Positions 36,446-45,461 of a DNA stretch of 64,000 nt are shown one piece after another. This stretch comes from Azospirillum sp. B510 (GTDB lineage Bacteria > Pseudomonadota > Alphaproteobacteria > Azospirillales > Azospirillaceae). A program made the position numbers and the translations under genes. The stretch's first letter is position 1. Each line of letters begins with the position of its first letter. The stretch spans positions 62,001 through 126,000 of the forward strand of contig NC_013860.1 in assembly GCF_000010725.1 (NCBI RefSeq), written 5' to 3'. The notes under the pieces were generated by a model, which saw only the letters and a program-made list of their open reading frames with translations, was not told where the DNA came from and made no database searches.

Positions 36446-36967
36446 TCATGGTCTCTTGTGGTGGACCTGGACGACACCGTTCGGAAAGGTCCGGGTTTCG
36501 GCCATGGTGAGCTGGCCCGAACCGACCGACGCGTTGAACAGGGACTGACCGACCCCCAGGAACACCGGAATGATCGTCAGGACGTAGTCGGTGAGCAGCT
36601 CTTCCCGCTCGAATGCCGTCGCCGCTGCGGTTCCCCCGACCATCCAAACACGCCGATGCCCCTGGGCGCTCAGGCGTTGCGCGAGGGCGCCGGGCGATTC
36701 GGAGGTCACAGTCACATCCTGCCGGCTTGTCGATCGGCGGCCGGACGACAGCATCCATACGGGCTTGCCCGCGTATGGCCAATCGCCGAATGTGAGAATC
36801 TGATCGTAGGTCTTGCGACCCATGATCAGCCCGTCGATGCTCGAGAAGAACTTGGCGTAGCCGTAGTCTTCGCCCGCCGCCTGAAACGGTTCCAGCCAAT
36901 CGACCTCCCCGCTCTTCCCGGACAAAAAGCCGTCGGCGCTGATGGCTGCGTAATAGATGATACGCAT
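36446..36967 (-). CDS. Dihydrofolate-reductase-like (RibD C-terminal) reductase
   Basis: 173 aa with the RibD_C/DHFR-like fold: MRIIYYAAISADGFLSGKSG, FFSSIDGLIMGRKTYDQIL, GDWPYAGKPVWMLSSGR, the nucleotide-binding VWMVGGTAAATAFEREELL and the end VLTIIPVFLGVGQSLF. Such enzymes reduce pteridines, pyrimidine ribityl intermediates or other C=N bonds with NAD(P)H. Inside a tetrahydroisoquinoline cluster an iminium or carbinolamine reduction is an attractive but unproven role. It lies 54 nt after the peptidase gene in the same direction. Confidence 0.78.
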   Translation of the reverse strand: MRIIYYAAISADGFLSGKSGEVDWLEPFQAAGEDYGYAKFFSSIDGLIMGRKTYDQILTFGDWPYAGKPVWMLSSGRRSTSRQDVTVTSESPGALAQRLSAQGHRRVWMVGGTAAATAFEREELLTDYVLTIIPVFLGVGQSLFNASVGSGQLTMAETRTFPNGVVQVHHKRP

Positions 36968-37021
36968 GGCTTCCGATTCTCCCTTGCCTGTTGGGCGGCT
37001 GAGCGGAAAAGCAGAGCCGCG

Positions 37022-39310
37022 TCAGAAAACGTAGGATTTGCGAATCAGCGTCATATCGGTCGGCTTGAAAGGTGCAGGCATTGTCCCCGCATCCCGGACG
37101 GACTGTGGCATTCCCGGCCGATCGGGCAAATGCGGGATGTACTGAACGGCCACAACACGCACGGAATCATGGTCGGCCACGTCGATGGAGAGGGCACACC
37201 CGTCGGCGGGACAACCGTACAACATACCCCGCCATTCCTGTTTCGGGGTTTCGCTGGTCGCCAACGGACGGCCATCGATGGCAAGATGCCGGATCGACGA
37301 CGACGTGATTGTGATGAAGAGGGATGTCGCCCCGGCGCTGGGGATCACGCGCAGGCGGAACGCTTCTTTACTGTCCCCGTCCACAAGATCACGTTCAACG
37401 AGCGCCGCCGGGATGTCGAACACCGGCACGTCCGCCGCAAGCCCTTCCAGAGCCATTGGCAGGAACCCTTCCAGCGTGATGCGCGATGGCGTGTCGGTCA
37501 CGAACTGCGCCGTCCAGGAATCGGGCGCACGGTCGAAACTCACCCACTGCGCCCGCTCGCTGTCGCCATCAACGGCATAGATCAGCGAATTGCCGCGCGG
37601 CTCGTTTCCGTCGCGGCTGTCGTACCACAGCATCAGCGACACCCCGGCAGCGATGGTCAGGCAGAAGCCCCCGATGATGAGCGGGCGCGCGCCCTGCCCC
37701 GCCACCAGGACAAGCTGTGGGACGAGCGCCGTGAGGGCCAGCCCGACGGCAAGCGTGAGCGGCAATCCGGAAAAGACGTTGAACGCCGACACCAGCATCG
37801 TGGCGAACGGCGCCCAGAGCAGGATCACGGGCAGGACGAGAACCCCCAGAAGCGTCGCGGCCATCCGGGGGCTGGCCTCTCGCCAAGGGCCGGCGGCGGT
37901 GACTGCCAGACCGGCGACGCAGGCCGCCGCCGGCCAGACGAAAAGATAGCTGGAGGACGGCAGGAACCAGACGGTCAGGATCGCCGCGGCGATCCACAGG
38001 AGGGTTGCTCCGGCGGTAACATCGGTGATGGAGATTCTGCGCGCTGCGGTGAGGATCAGCTGGGCGACGAGCGTCCCGGCCCACAACGCCGTGCCGATGG
38101 CGATCGGTTCGGGATGGGCGAGCATAGGAAAATCGAGTCCGGCCGCCCACGCTGAAAGCAGGGAGAGCAGAACGGCCCCGCCACCGCAAACGACGACGAG
38201 TGCGGCGAGAAGGATCGACAGGGCCGAGCGGGACAGCGTCAGGGTGCGCCGGACCAGGCCGAATCGGAAAACGGCCGCCGCTGCCAGAATGGTCAGAGCC
38301 ACGACGGGGTGATGCAGGGCCGCCGGATAGACGACCAGCCCGGCCCACGGAACGGTAAAATACGCCATGGGCCTTGCATCACCGTCTCCGACAGCGGCAA
38401 ATGCACCGGCATCGGTGAGGCCAAGCTTTATCCCTCGTGCCAGACTGAGAGCGTGCATGCCGTGATGGCGCAGGCTGCGCAAGTTGAGCCGGTCCGCCGT
38501 GTCGGTGGGTGAGTGATAGGCCGATACGTCGTCGATAAAGGCGAAATTGAACCCGGGCAGACCCGCCCGGCGAAACACGGAGAAGTCCGTGTCGTTGTGG
38601 AGAATCCGGTAGATGTCGGCGGAATAGGAGCCGGCGACGGGATAAGGGTCCAACGCAGCGAACTGTTTGATGTAGGGCGCCGTACCCGGTCCGGTTTCGA
38701 ACATGATCGAAGGGCCGCTGCGGCCCCGCGCGTCGAAGTTCATGACGAAAGCGACATTCCTTGCCCAGCGGTGCTGCTCGAGAAACGCCGTCGCCCCGAG
38801 CATTCCCACCTCCTCTCCGTCGGAAAAGAGAAAGATCAGGTCATGCTGGGGACGCGGCCCGGCCAGCACCGCCCGCATGGTTTCCAACAGAGCCCCCACC
38901 GCCGCGGTGTTGTCGCCCGCCCCGGGGCTGTGCCGCACGGTATCATAATGAGCCACCAGCAGGATGGCCCGGTGATCGTCCGTGCCTTCGATCCTCGTCA
39001 GAATGTTCCGGACCCGCCCGACGGTGTTCATCCCCTCGAAAACGGATGAGGCCGTGCCGTCCTGCCGCTCAACGGTCAGGCCTAAACGGACGATGGCATC
39101 GGCGATATAAGCGGAAACCCGTCCATGCTCCGGCGTGCCGATGTGGTGCGGCGTCACGGTGAGCGCGCGCACGTGATCCGCCGCGCGGAGAACCGAAAAG
39201 GATTCGGGCGCACCATCGCCCGAATCCATCGGGGGCTGCGCAAGCGGACGGAGGCTGAAAAAGACCAGCATCGCGGATACAACGATGGCCACGGCGAGAC
39301 GGACACCCAT
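37022..39310 (-). CDS. Membrane-bound M28 family metallopeptidase (SfmE-like)
   Basis: 762 aa from ATG 39310, chosen because GAGAGGGG lies upstream; the frame starting at 39343 uses TTG. An N-terminal helix (LAVAIVVSAMLVFFSLRPLA) is followed by the M28 zinc peptidase domain, residues ~50-320: zinc ligands in LLVAHYDTVRHSPGAGDNTA, general base LFSDGEEVGMLG, FVMNFDARGRSG and AYHSPTDTADRL. Residues ~340-600 contain about eight membrane helices, and the rest is an extracytoplasmic beta-rich tail. In saframycin biosynthesis a membrane peptidase (SfmE) removes the cryptic acyl-peptide leader at export; the same prodrug maturation is inferred here because NRPS1 starts with a fatty-acyl ligase. Confidence 0.85.
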   Translation of the reverse strand: MGVRLAVAIVVSAMLVFFSLRPLAQPPMDSGDGAPESFSVLRAADHVRALTVTPHHIGTPEHGRVSAYIADAIVRLGLTVERQDGTASSVFEGMNTVGRVRNILTRIEGTDDHRAILLVAHYDTVRHSPGAGDNTAAVGALLETMRAVLAGPRPQHDLIFLFSDGEEVGMLGATAFLEQHRWARNVAFVMNFDARGRSGPSIMFETGPGTAPYIKQFAALDPYPVAGSYSADIYRILHNDTDFSVFRRAGLPGFNFAFIDDVSAYHSPTDTADRLNLRSLRHHGMHALSLARGIKLGLTDAGAFAAVGDGDARPMAYFTVPWAGLVVYPAALHHPVVALTILAAAAVFRFGLVRRTLTLSRSALSILLAALVVVCGGGAVLLSLLSAWAAGLDFPMLAHPEPIAIGTALWAGTLVAQLILTAARRISITDVTAGATLLWIAAAILTVWFLPSSSYLFVWPAAACVAGLAVTAAGPWREASPRMAATLLGVLVLPVILLWAPFATMLVSAFNVFSGLPLTLAVGLALTALVPQLVLVAGQGARPLIIGGFCLTIAAGVSLMLWYDSRDGNEPRGNSLIYAVDGDSERAQWVSFDRAPDSWTAQFVTDTPSRITLEGFLPMALEGLAADVPVFDIPAALVERDLVDGDSKEAFRLRVIPSAGATSLFITITSSSIRHLAIDGRPLATSETPKQEWRGMLYGCPADGCALSIDVADHDSVRVVAVQYIPHLPDRPGMPQSVRDAGTMPAPFKPTDMTLIRKSYVF

Positions 39311-39438
39311 CGGCCAGATACCCCTCTCATCCCGGCACGCCAATGAATTGGCGATGACTTGACGCCCCGTATCTCCTTCAGACGCTTCACAGGCTTTTCA
39401 GCGTCGAACCGGACACCGCGTTGACCGCTGTTTCGCCG

Positions 39439-39654
39439 TTATCGTACTGCGCCTTCCATCTGTTTGCGCAGACTGAGGGGCCTCATGTCCGTCCAAACCT
39501 CCTCGATGCGTTTCAGGCAGACGTCTTTCCGGCCCACCGTTCCTTCTTCATGCCATCCGGCAGGAGATTTTCTCTTGTCCGGCCAGATAGAATACTGGCC
39601 TTCATCGTTGACAACAACTTTATACTCACTTAATTCAGCGTCGCCATCCATCAT
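39439..39654 (-). CDS. mbtH: MbtH-like NRPS chaperone
   Basis: 71 aa. The family signature is clear: VVVNDEGQYSIWPDKRKSPA, then GWHEEGTVGRKDVCLKRIEE and VWTDMRPLSLR, with the conserved NxExQxSxWP, PxGW, L-xx-I and DMRP positions. MbtH proteins bind and activate adenylation domains, so it should serve the four A domains downstream. An AAAGGA site lies just upstream; ATG 39654 is chosen, though GTG 39657 is possible. It is the first gene of the cluster on the minus strand, 128 nt before the peptidase start. Confidence 0.95.
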   Translation of the reverse strand: MMDGDAELSEYKVVVNDEGQYSIWPDKRKSPAGWHEEGTVGRKDVCLKRIEEVWTDMRPLSLRKQMEGAVR

Positions 39655-39694
39655 CACAAAACATCCTTTCCGAGCTTAGTCAGCCATATCAACT

Positions 39695-39708
39695 AATACA
39701 CTTGTATT
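39695..39708. promoter_or_regulatory. Palindromic operator candidate upstream of mbtH
   Basis: AATACA-CT-TGTATT is a perfect 14-nt palindrome 41 nt before the mbtH start, and GAATACAT recurs about 30 bp further upstream (39734). The region is AT-rich, as expected for the main promoter of the cluster. Confidence 0.4.
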
Positions 39709-39995
39709 CATTCATGATGCACTGCGGTTCTATGAATACATACTGGGCAAAGCACTCTTTGCATTGCAATTATTTTTTCCACTGAATGCTCCGATGCGCG
39801 GGATAACACAGGGACTGCCGCACAACGAGAACATGGTATCCGGCATCGGCGTTCCCCTTGTGCCGAGCTTGGTCTTGCGTGAAGAGGGAGGCGCAGCGCC
39901 CGGCGTGCCTACAAGAGATCGTCGCAATAGCATGCATAAGTGTGGGGCGGTCGGGTGGATCGGCGGTTCTGGCTGTGAATCGGCCTGGAATAAGG
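39709..39995. other. Intergenic region upstream of the cluster
   Basis: No convincing gene. The part 39709-39780 is AT-rich promoter-like DNA. The part after 39790 has only short frames without recognisable domains and ends at TGAATCGGCCTGGAATAAGG, which matches an IS-end repeat seen again at 40285. Confidence 0.5.
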
Positions 39996-40284
39996 GGCTC
40001 TTGGAAGTTTTGTGTGATCAATCAGGGGTTGGGCTCGCAGCCTAAAACAGTCGAAAGTAGGCGGAGCCCTTCGAAGTTCGCGGATCGCTATATGAGAGGA
40101 AGTGCATCCTCGACATGGTCCTCTCCTTGAACCTTTCCCTGCATTCGATTGGCTTTCTTCCTGGTCTCCATATCATTGACCAGATCGACCATGGCTCCCC
40201 ACGCCTCACGTTGCGCGCGCAGCAGACGACGGTTTCGGCTCCCTGTACCGCATGTGGGACGCCATCCCGGCGGATTCACGGTGT
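39996..40284 (+). pseudogene. ISL3-like transposase N-terminal fragment
   Basis: A frame from about 40115 reads SIGFLPGLHIIDQIDHGSP, LTLRAQQTTVSAPCTACGTP and SRRIHG, which matches the start of ISL3 transposases including the zinc-binding CxxCG. A GGCTCTTGGAAGTTTTG end lies near 39996. The rest is missing: the frame breaks at 40284 where an IS21-like end begins. Confidence 0.55.
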
Positions 40285-40310
40285 GAATCGGCATGGAATA
40301 AGGACCCCGT
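40285..40310 (+). repeat. End repeat of a second, diverged IS21-type element
   Basis: TGAATCGGCATGGAATAAGG at 40283-40302 and, across the IS5 insertion, GTGATCGGCATCCAAACGGG at 44139-44158 form a tandem pair like the multi-site ends of IS21 elements. An istA fragment at 45462 is probably from the same lost element, and a similar repeat occurs at 39977. Confidence 0.4.
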
Positions 40311-41217
40311 TTAGCAGGCCGCGGAAAAAGGGCTGTGCACGGCTGTCGTGTCGTGATTCCCTCCAGTGAGGGCAAAGGCGACCGTTGAGGGAATGATGCG
40401 GGGCTCGGACGAACGCAGCGAAGGTCTTTTCAGCTACGTGAGCTGCGAGGCACGGGTTCCGGCGACCCATCCATTGCGGCCGATCCGGGCCATCGTGGAC
40501 GAAGCGCTGGAGGTGATGTCACCGGCGTTCGAGGGGCTGTACTCCAAGATCGGCCGGCCGTCGATCCCGCCGGAAAAGCTGCTGCGGGCGCTGCTGCTCC
40601 AGGCCTTCTACTCGGTGCGCTCGGAACGCCAGCTGATGGAACAGCTCGACTATAACCTGCTGTTCCGCTGGTTCGTCGGCTTGTCGATGGACGCTCCGGT
40701 GTGGGACGTGACGGTGTTCACCAAGAACCGGGAGCGTCTGCTGGCCGGGGATGTGGCGGCCAAGTTCCTGGCCACCGTGCTGGGCCAGCCGAAGGTGAAA
40801 GCGCTGCTGTCGGACGAGCACTTCTCGGTGGACGGGACGCTGATCGAAGCCTGGGCCAGCGTGAAGAGCTTCCGGCCCAAAGATGGCAGCGGTGAGCCGC
40901 CGGGGCCGGGACGCAACGGCGAACGCGACTTTCACGGCGAGAAGCGGTCCAAGGGACTATCCGGAATTTCGTGCTCGGCGGGGCGGGTTTTAATCTCAGG
41001 CGCTCATCGCCTTTGAGAAACGCTCGCCGAACATGACGGCCATCTGTGCCTTGGCGGCCGTCCATTCCCGTGGCGGCATCTTCCAATCTTTCTCGGAGCG
41101 GTTCAAGACCAGAAACAAGAGCTTCAGCGCGGCCTCGTCATTTGGAAAATGCCCTCGGGCCCGCACCGCCCGGCGCAGCTTGGAATTCAACGCTTCGATG
41201 GCATTTGTGGTGTAATA

Positions 41218-42389
41218 CCAAAGCCGTTAAATTTTGACCTGTAAGGCCCACGGGTAACCGCATGTGGAGCGGATGCGGCCGGGTTCGGCGAGGATGCGGT
41301 TCCAGACGCGACAGCAGACGTCGAGGATGGCGTTGAGGTCGGTGAAGAGCCGGTGGGACAGCAGGGTGTCGCGCATGACCTGCCAGAGCCTTTCGATGGC
41401 GTTGAGTTCCGGGCTGTAGGGCGGGAGCGGCACGAGGGTGATGTTGGCCGGCACGGCGAGATCGCCGCTGGTGTGCCATCCCGCCCCGTCGATCACCACG
41501 GCGGCATGGGCGCCGGGGGTGACGGTGCGGCTGATCTCCTCCAGCATGAGGTTCATCGCCTCGGTGTTGGCGCGCGTCATGACGATGGCGGCTCCGGTGT
41601 CGCGCTCAGGACAGACCGCGCCGAAGAGATAGGCCGACTTGAAACGATGATCGCGCACGGCGCGCGGCCGGCTGCCGCGCGGCGCCCAGCGCCGGGTCAG
41701 GGTGCCTTTCTGGCCGATGCGGGCCTCGTCCTGGAACCAGACCTCCACGGCGCTCGCCTCGGGGTGGTCCTCTCCGATGGCGGCGAGGCGTTCGGCGAAG
41801 TTTTTTTAAACGCCTCCTGGGCCGGTGCGTCGGCCTTGGGATGGATCGGGCGCGGCGTCAGGAAGGACAGCTTCATGCGGTGCAAGCGGTCCTGCATGCC
41901 GGTGCGGCTGTAGTCCGCCCCGAAATGCCGCAGGGCCAAGTCGCGGATGTGGCGAACCCGGTACTCGACTACGCCGTCCCGTTCGACCTCGGGGCCGGCG
42001 GCGATCAGGTCAGCCAATTCCGGCTCCAGGGCGTCGGCGAGCAGCGGCGGCCGGCCGCAGCGCGCCCGATCCCGCAAGCCGTCCACCCCTTCGGCGTTGT
42101 AGCGCACGACCCAGTCGCGCAGCGCTTGCCGGTCCATGCCGGCTTGCCGCGCCGCTTCCGCCCGGCTGACGCCGTCCAGCGCCATGGCGATCGCCAGCAG
42201 GCGCCGGCACACCCGCCCATCGCTCTCGCCGCGGGCGAGGCGGCGCAGGTCTTCCGAGCTCAGGTCGGGGCGGATCGGCAGGGCGGACATGGCTGTGCTT
42301 CGCTCAATGGTGAGACCTGGCACAGGGAATCACTACCGGCGCTGAACCGCAAGCCACAGACCCGGCGAGTCAGAAGTTTCCGGCTCTGG
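41218..42389 (-). mobile_element. IS630 family element a
   Basis: Inserted at a TA-rich site of the IS256 transposase gene; related ends TACCAAAGCCGT and inverted TACCAGAGCCGG. Borders are certain to within about 2 nt because the flanking TAA allows alternative readings. It is complete with a two-frame transposase. Confidence 0.85.
41227..42290 (-). CDS. IS630 transposase in two frames (slippage at A7)
   Basis: The first frame (42290 to ~41807) gives the HTH part: LSSEDLRRLARGESDGRVCR, SRAEAARQAGMDRQALRDWV. At the run TTTAAAAAAAC near 41805 a -1 shift leads into the DDE frame: VWFQDEARIGQKGTLTRRWA, AAVVIDGAGWHTSG, LPPYSPELNAIERLWQVM. Both halves are long and undamaged, so slippage on the A7 run, known for IS630 elements, is more likely than decay. 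Confidence 0.8.
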
Positions 42390-44231
42390 TATAAAGGATG
42401 CGTCGAACCGCGCGGGGAAAGGCGAAAAAGGGAATGACCTCCGGCCAAGCGCGCCGCCAGGCCTTGCCGATGGCCGCATACTTTTCGCCCCAGGGTCCGT
42501 CTTCGAAGGCGGTCAGGGCCACCTCGGCGGCCTTATCGTCGACAGCGTCGTAGACGGTCTTCAAGGCGCCCGCGATGGCCTTGCGGTCCTTCCAGGACGC
42601 GAATTCCATGCTGTGGCGCAGCAGGTGGACGATGCAGGTCTGCACGATCGTCTCGGGATAGGCCGCCGCGATCGCTTCGGGAAAGCCCTTCAGCCCGTCG
42701 ACCACAGCCAGCAGGATGTCCTCAACGCCCCGGTTCTTCAATTCATTCAGGACGCGCAGCCAGAACTTGGCGCCTTCGTTCTGTTCGATCCACAGACCCA
42801 GCACCTCCTTGGCGCCGTCGGCCCGCACGCCGATGGCCACATGGATGGCCTTGTTGCGGACCAGCCCTTCGTCCCGGATCTTGACCCGGATGGCATCCAG
42901 GAAGACCAGCGGGTAGACCGCCTCCAAAGGCCGGTTCTGCCACGTCGTCACCTCGTCGATCACCGCATCCGTCACCGTGGAGATCAGGTCGGCCGACACC
43001 TCGATGCCATAGAGCTCCCGCAGGTGCCCCGTGATCTCCCGCGTCGACATGCCCCGTGCGTACATTGAGATGATCTTCTCATCGAAGCCGGGGAACCGCC
43101 GCTGGTACTTGCCGATCAGCGCCGGATCGAACGTACCCGTCCGGTCGCGCGGGATCGCCAAGTCCATCGACCCGCCCTCCGTCAGCACCGTCTTGCGGCC
43201 GTAGCCGTTGCGCCGGTTGCCGCTCTCGTCCCCAGCCAGATGATGATCCAGCTCCGCTTTCAGCGCCCGTTCCGTCAGCGCCTTCTTCAACTGGTCGAGC
43301 AGGCCGTTCTGGTCGAACGCCGTCTTGGCATCCGCCCCCGCCAGGAGCTGGTCGAGGATCGCGTCGGGGATAACCGGTTCTTTGCGTCGGGCCATTCAGG
43401 GTCTCCTTCTGCTTCAGGATAACCCCGCCGAGCACGAAATTCCGGATAGTCCCGCGGTCCAACGAGACCCATGCCTCGACCAGCGACCCCGAGGCGCGGC
43501 TGTACCGCAAGGGCAACGGGCAGCCGGCGAAGCTGGCCTTCATGGGTCATGCGTTGATGGAGAACCGGAACGCCCTGGTGGTCAATGTCCGGCTCACCGC
43601 GGCGACCGGCTTGGCCGAGCGCGAGGCGGCGGTGTCCATGGTCGAGGCCATCCCCGGCCGCCACCGCATCACGGTGGGCGCCGACAAGGCCTACGACACC
43701 AAGGATTTCGTGGCGAACATGCGCGAGTTGGGCGCCGCCCCGCACGTCGCCCAGAACACCCGCAACCGCCGCTCGGCCATCGACGGCCGAACCACCCGCC
43801 ACCCCGGCTATGCAGTCAGCCTACGAATCCGCAAGCGCATCGAGGAGGTGTTCGGCTGGATCAAAGGGGCCGGGCTACGCAAGACCCGCCATCGCGGCAT
43901 GGCCCGTGTCGGCTGGATGTTCACCCTGACCGCCGCCGCCTACAACCTGATCCGCCTGCCAAAGCTACTGCCGACGGCATAATCACGCCCGGAGTCCGCC
44001 CAAAAGGCGGCCTTGGGCGCTCCAGGCCGGGGGTGCACCCGCTGATTTCGACCAAAGCGGGTGCAAAAGGCCCAAATTTCGAGCCTCCGCAGAGGCAAGG
44101 ACGCCATACACGAGCCTTTTTCCGCGTCCTGTTAGGGGGTGATCGGCATCCAAACGGGACCCCCGATGTGACCTTGCCCGCGTGCGACGCCTCCCATAGC
44201 CGGCTACACTCGGCAACGGACTGGGGGCAAG

Positions 44232-44525
44232 ATGGCGAAGACGACGCGGGCGCGGTACACGATTGAGTTCAAGGAAGAGGCGGTTCGCTTGGTCACCGGC
44301 GGCCAGCGGGTGGCGGCGGTTGCCAAGACGCTGGGCTTGGCGGAACAGACGCTGCACAACTAGGTCAAGGCGGCCGGCAGCGGCGGTTTGACCGGGCCGG
44401 CGGCGCCGAAGGTCAGCGCCGAACAGATGGAAATCAGCCGGCTGCGGACGGAACTCGCGCGTGTGAAGATGGAGCGCGACATCCTAAAAAAAGCAGCGGC
44501 GTACTTCGCCAGGGAGTCGCTGTGA
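44232..44525 (+). pseudogene. IS3 OrfA with in-frame amber codon
   Basis: The frame MAKTTRARYTIEFKEEAVRL continues to AEQTLHN, then TAG at 44361-44363 where TGG (W) is expected in the conserved LHNWVKA helix. It runs on to VKMERDILKKAAAYFARESL and stops at 44525, overlapping orfB. A single G-to-A change would explain it. Confidence 0.85.
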
Positions 44526-45421
44526 AGTACGCCTTTATTCAGCGGCACCGAGAATTGTGGCCGGTATCCGCTCAGTGTTCGGCTCTGGGTGTCAGCGCCC
44601 GAGGGTTTCGTCAATACCTCTGCCGTGAGGCGACGCCGGACACGGCGCCTTCGGCTCGGAGACGCGTGGGCAACGTGGCCCTGCTGACGCACATCAAGGC
44701 GATCCACGCCGAGACCCGCGGGGCCTATGGCTGGCCCCGGATCTGGCGGGAACTGCGGCACCGTCAGGTGCGCGTCGGCAAGGAGCGGGTGCGCCGGATG
44801 ATGCGCGAACATGCCATCCGGGCGCGGGGCAAGCGGAAGTTCAAGGCGACAACCGACAGCACCCACGGCCTGCCGGTGTCCGACAACCTGTTGAACCGGG
44901 CGTTCCGGCCGGCGCAGCCCGATCGAGTGTGGACCGGCGACATCACCTATATCGCCACCGGGGAAGGCTGGCTGTACCTGGCCGTCGTCATCGACCTGTT
45001 CAGCCGGCAGGTTGTCGGTTGGGCGTTGGGCGAGCGCATGACCCGCCAACTCGTAATCGACGCCCTGACCATGGCGTGGTTCCGGCGCCGGCCGGCCGAG
45101 GGCGTGATCTTCCATTCCGATCAAGGCTCGCAATACGCCAGCTCGGATTTCCAGGCGCTCCTGCGCCAGTACGGCATGCAGGGATCGATGAGCCGCAAGG
45201 GCAACTGCTGGGATAACGCGGTGACCGAGACCCTGTTCGGATCGCTCAAAGTCGAACGCTTGCATGGCATGCGCTTTGAAACCCGGCGCCACGCCAAGGA
45301 CGAGATCATCGACTGGCTCGCCTTCTACAACCACAAGCGGATGCATTCGACCCTGGGCTACACCAGCCCCATGGCATTCGAGGAAACTTGGCGTCGCCAG
45401 CACGGCGTGCTGGCGGCATAA
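44522..45421 (+). CDS. IS3 family OrfB (rve integrase)
   Basis: 299 aa from GTG 44522. The DDE core is intact: D in VWTGDITYIATGEGWLYLAV, D in GVIFHSDQGSQYASSDFQ, E in GNCWDNAVTETLFGSLKVE; HTH_21 region ETRGAYGWPRIWRELRHRQV. Function would need the OrfAB fusion, which the orfA stop codon prevents unless suppressed. Confidence 0.92.
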   Translation: MKYAFIQRHRELWPVSAQCSALGVSARGFRQYLCREATPDTAPSARRRVGNVALLTHIKAIHAETRGAYGWPRIWRELRHRQVRVGKERVRRMMREHAIRARGKRKFKATTDSTHGLPVSDNLLNRAFRPAQPDRVWTGDITYIATGEGWLYLAVVIDLFSRQVVGWALGERMTRQLVIDALTMAWFRRRPAEGVIFHSDQGSQYASSDFQALLRQYGMQGSMSRKGNCWDNAVTETLFGSLKVERLHGMRFETRRHAKDEIIDWLAFYNHKRMHSTLGYTSPMAFEETWRRQHGVLAA

Positions 45422-45461
45422 TCTCCCGGCTATGGGAGGCGTCGCACGCGGGCAAGGTCAC

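Larger units (their letters stand above)
40996..43395 (-). pseudogene. IS256 (mutator) transposase split by IS630
   Basis: The N-terminal part at 42392-43395 has the normal start MARRKEPVIPDAILDQLLAG, the catalytic D in VFLDAIRVKIRDEG and D in LLAVVDGLKGFPEA, and HLLRHSMEFASWKDRKAIAG. It is cut after RRILYT. The C-terminal part at 40996-41215 continues with TNAIEALNSKLRRAVRARGH and ends in FGERFSKAMSA. Removing the IS630 restores RRILYTTNAIEALN with the catalytic E. Confidence 0.9.
40953..43454 (-). mobile_element. IS256 family element with IS630 inside
   Basis: Perfect inverted ends of about 30 bp (GGGACTATCCGGAATTTCGT outward) and a 9-bp target duplication GCGGTCCAA at 40944-40952 and 43455-43463. 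The transposase gene is on the minus strand and is split by an IS630 element at about 41218-42389. Confidence 0.93.
40393..43982 (+). pseudogene. IS5 transposase split by IS256
   Basis: The coding sequence is uninterrupted to the residues HGEKRS (about 40950) and resumes at 43464 with NETHASTSDPEARLYRKGN through the end. With the 2502-bp IS256 and one 9-bp duplication removed the frame is restored, so the damage is caused only by the insertion. Confidence 0.9.
40315..44131 (+). mobile_element. IS5 family element, copy 2, interrupted by IS256
   Basis: Same ends as copy 1 with TTAG duplications at 40311-40314 and 44132-44135. After removing the IS256 insertion it is nearly identical to 9335-10641; a few differences are visible near the 3' end (for example ATGGCC versus ACGGCC near 43899, and LLPTA versus LLAAA). 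It is in the same orientation as copy 1, so the two bracket the biosynthetic cluster as direct repeats. Confidence 0.92.
44168..45461 (+). mobile_element. IS3 family element with nonsense mutation in orfA
   Basis: Long perfect inverted ends, GTGACCTTGCCCGCGTGCGA at left and its complement at right, about 34 bp. Flanks do not show a 3-bp duplication. It lies inside remains of the second IS21-type element: end repeats on its left and an istA fragment on its right. Confidence 0.88.

Noticed and set aside
15019..39654. Siderophore or generic lipopeptide cluster
   Set aside because: There is no TonB receptor, hydroxamate/catechol gene or thioesterase; reductase release, the SfmD signature and the altered C domain point to the tetrahydroisoquinoline class instead.
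39730..39933. Small minus-strand frame (67 codons) upstream of mbtH
   Set aside because: No ribosome-binding site, no recognisable domain and a composition like the surrounding IS remnants.
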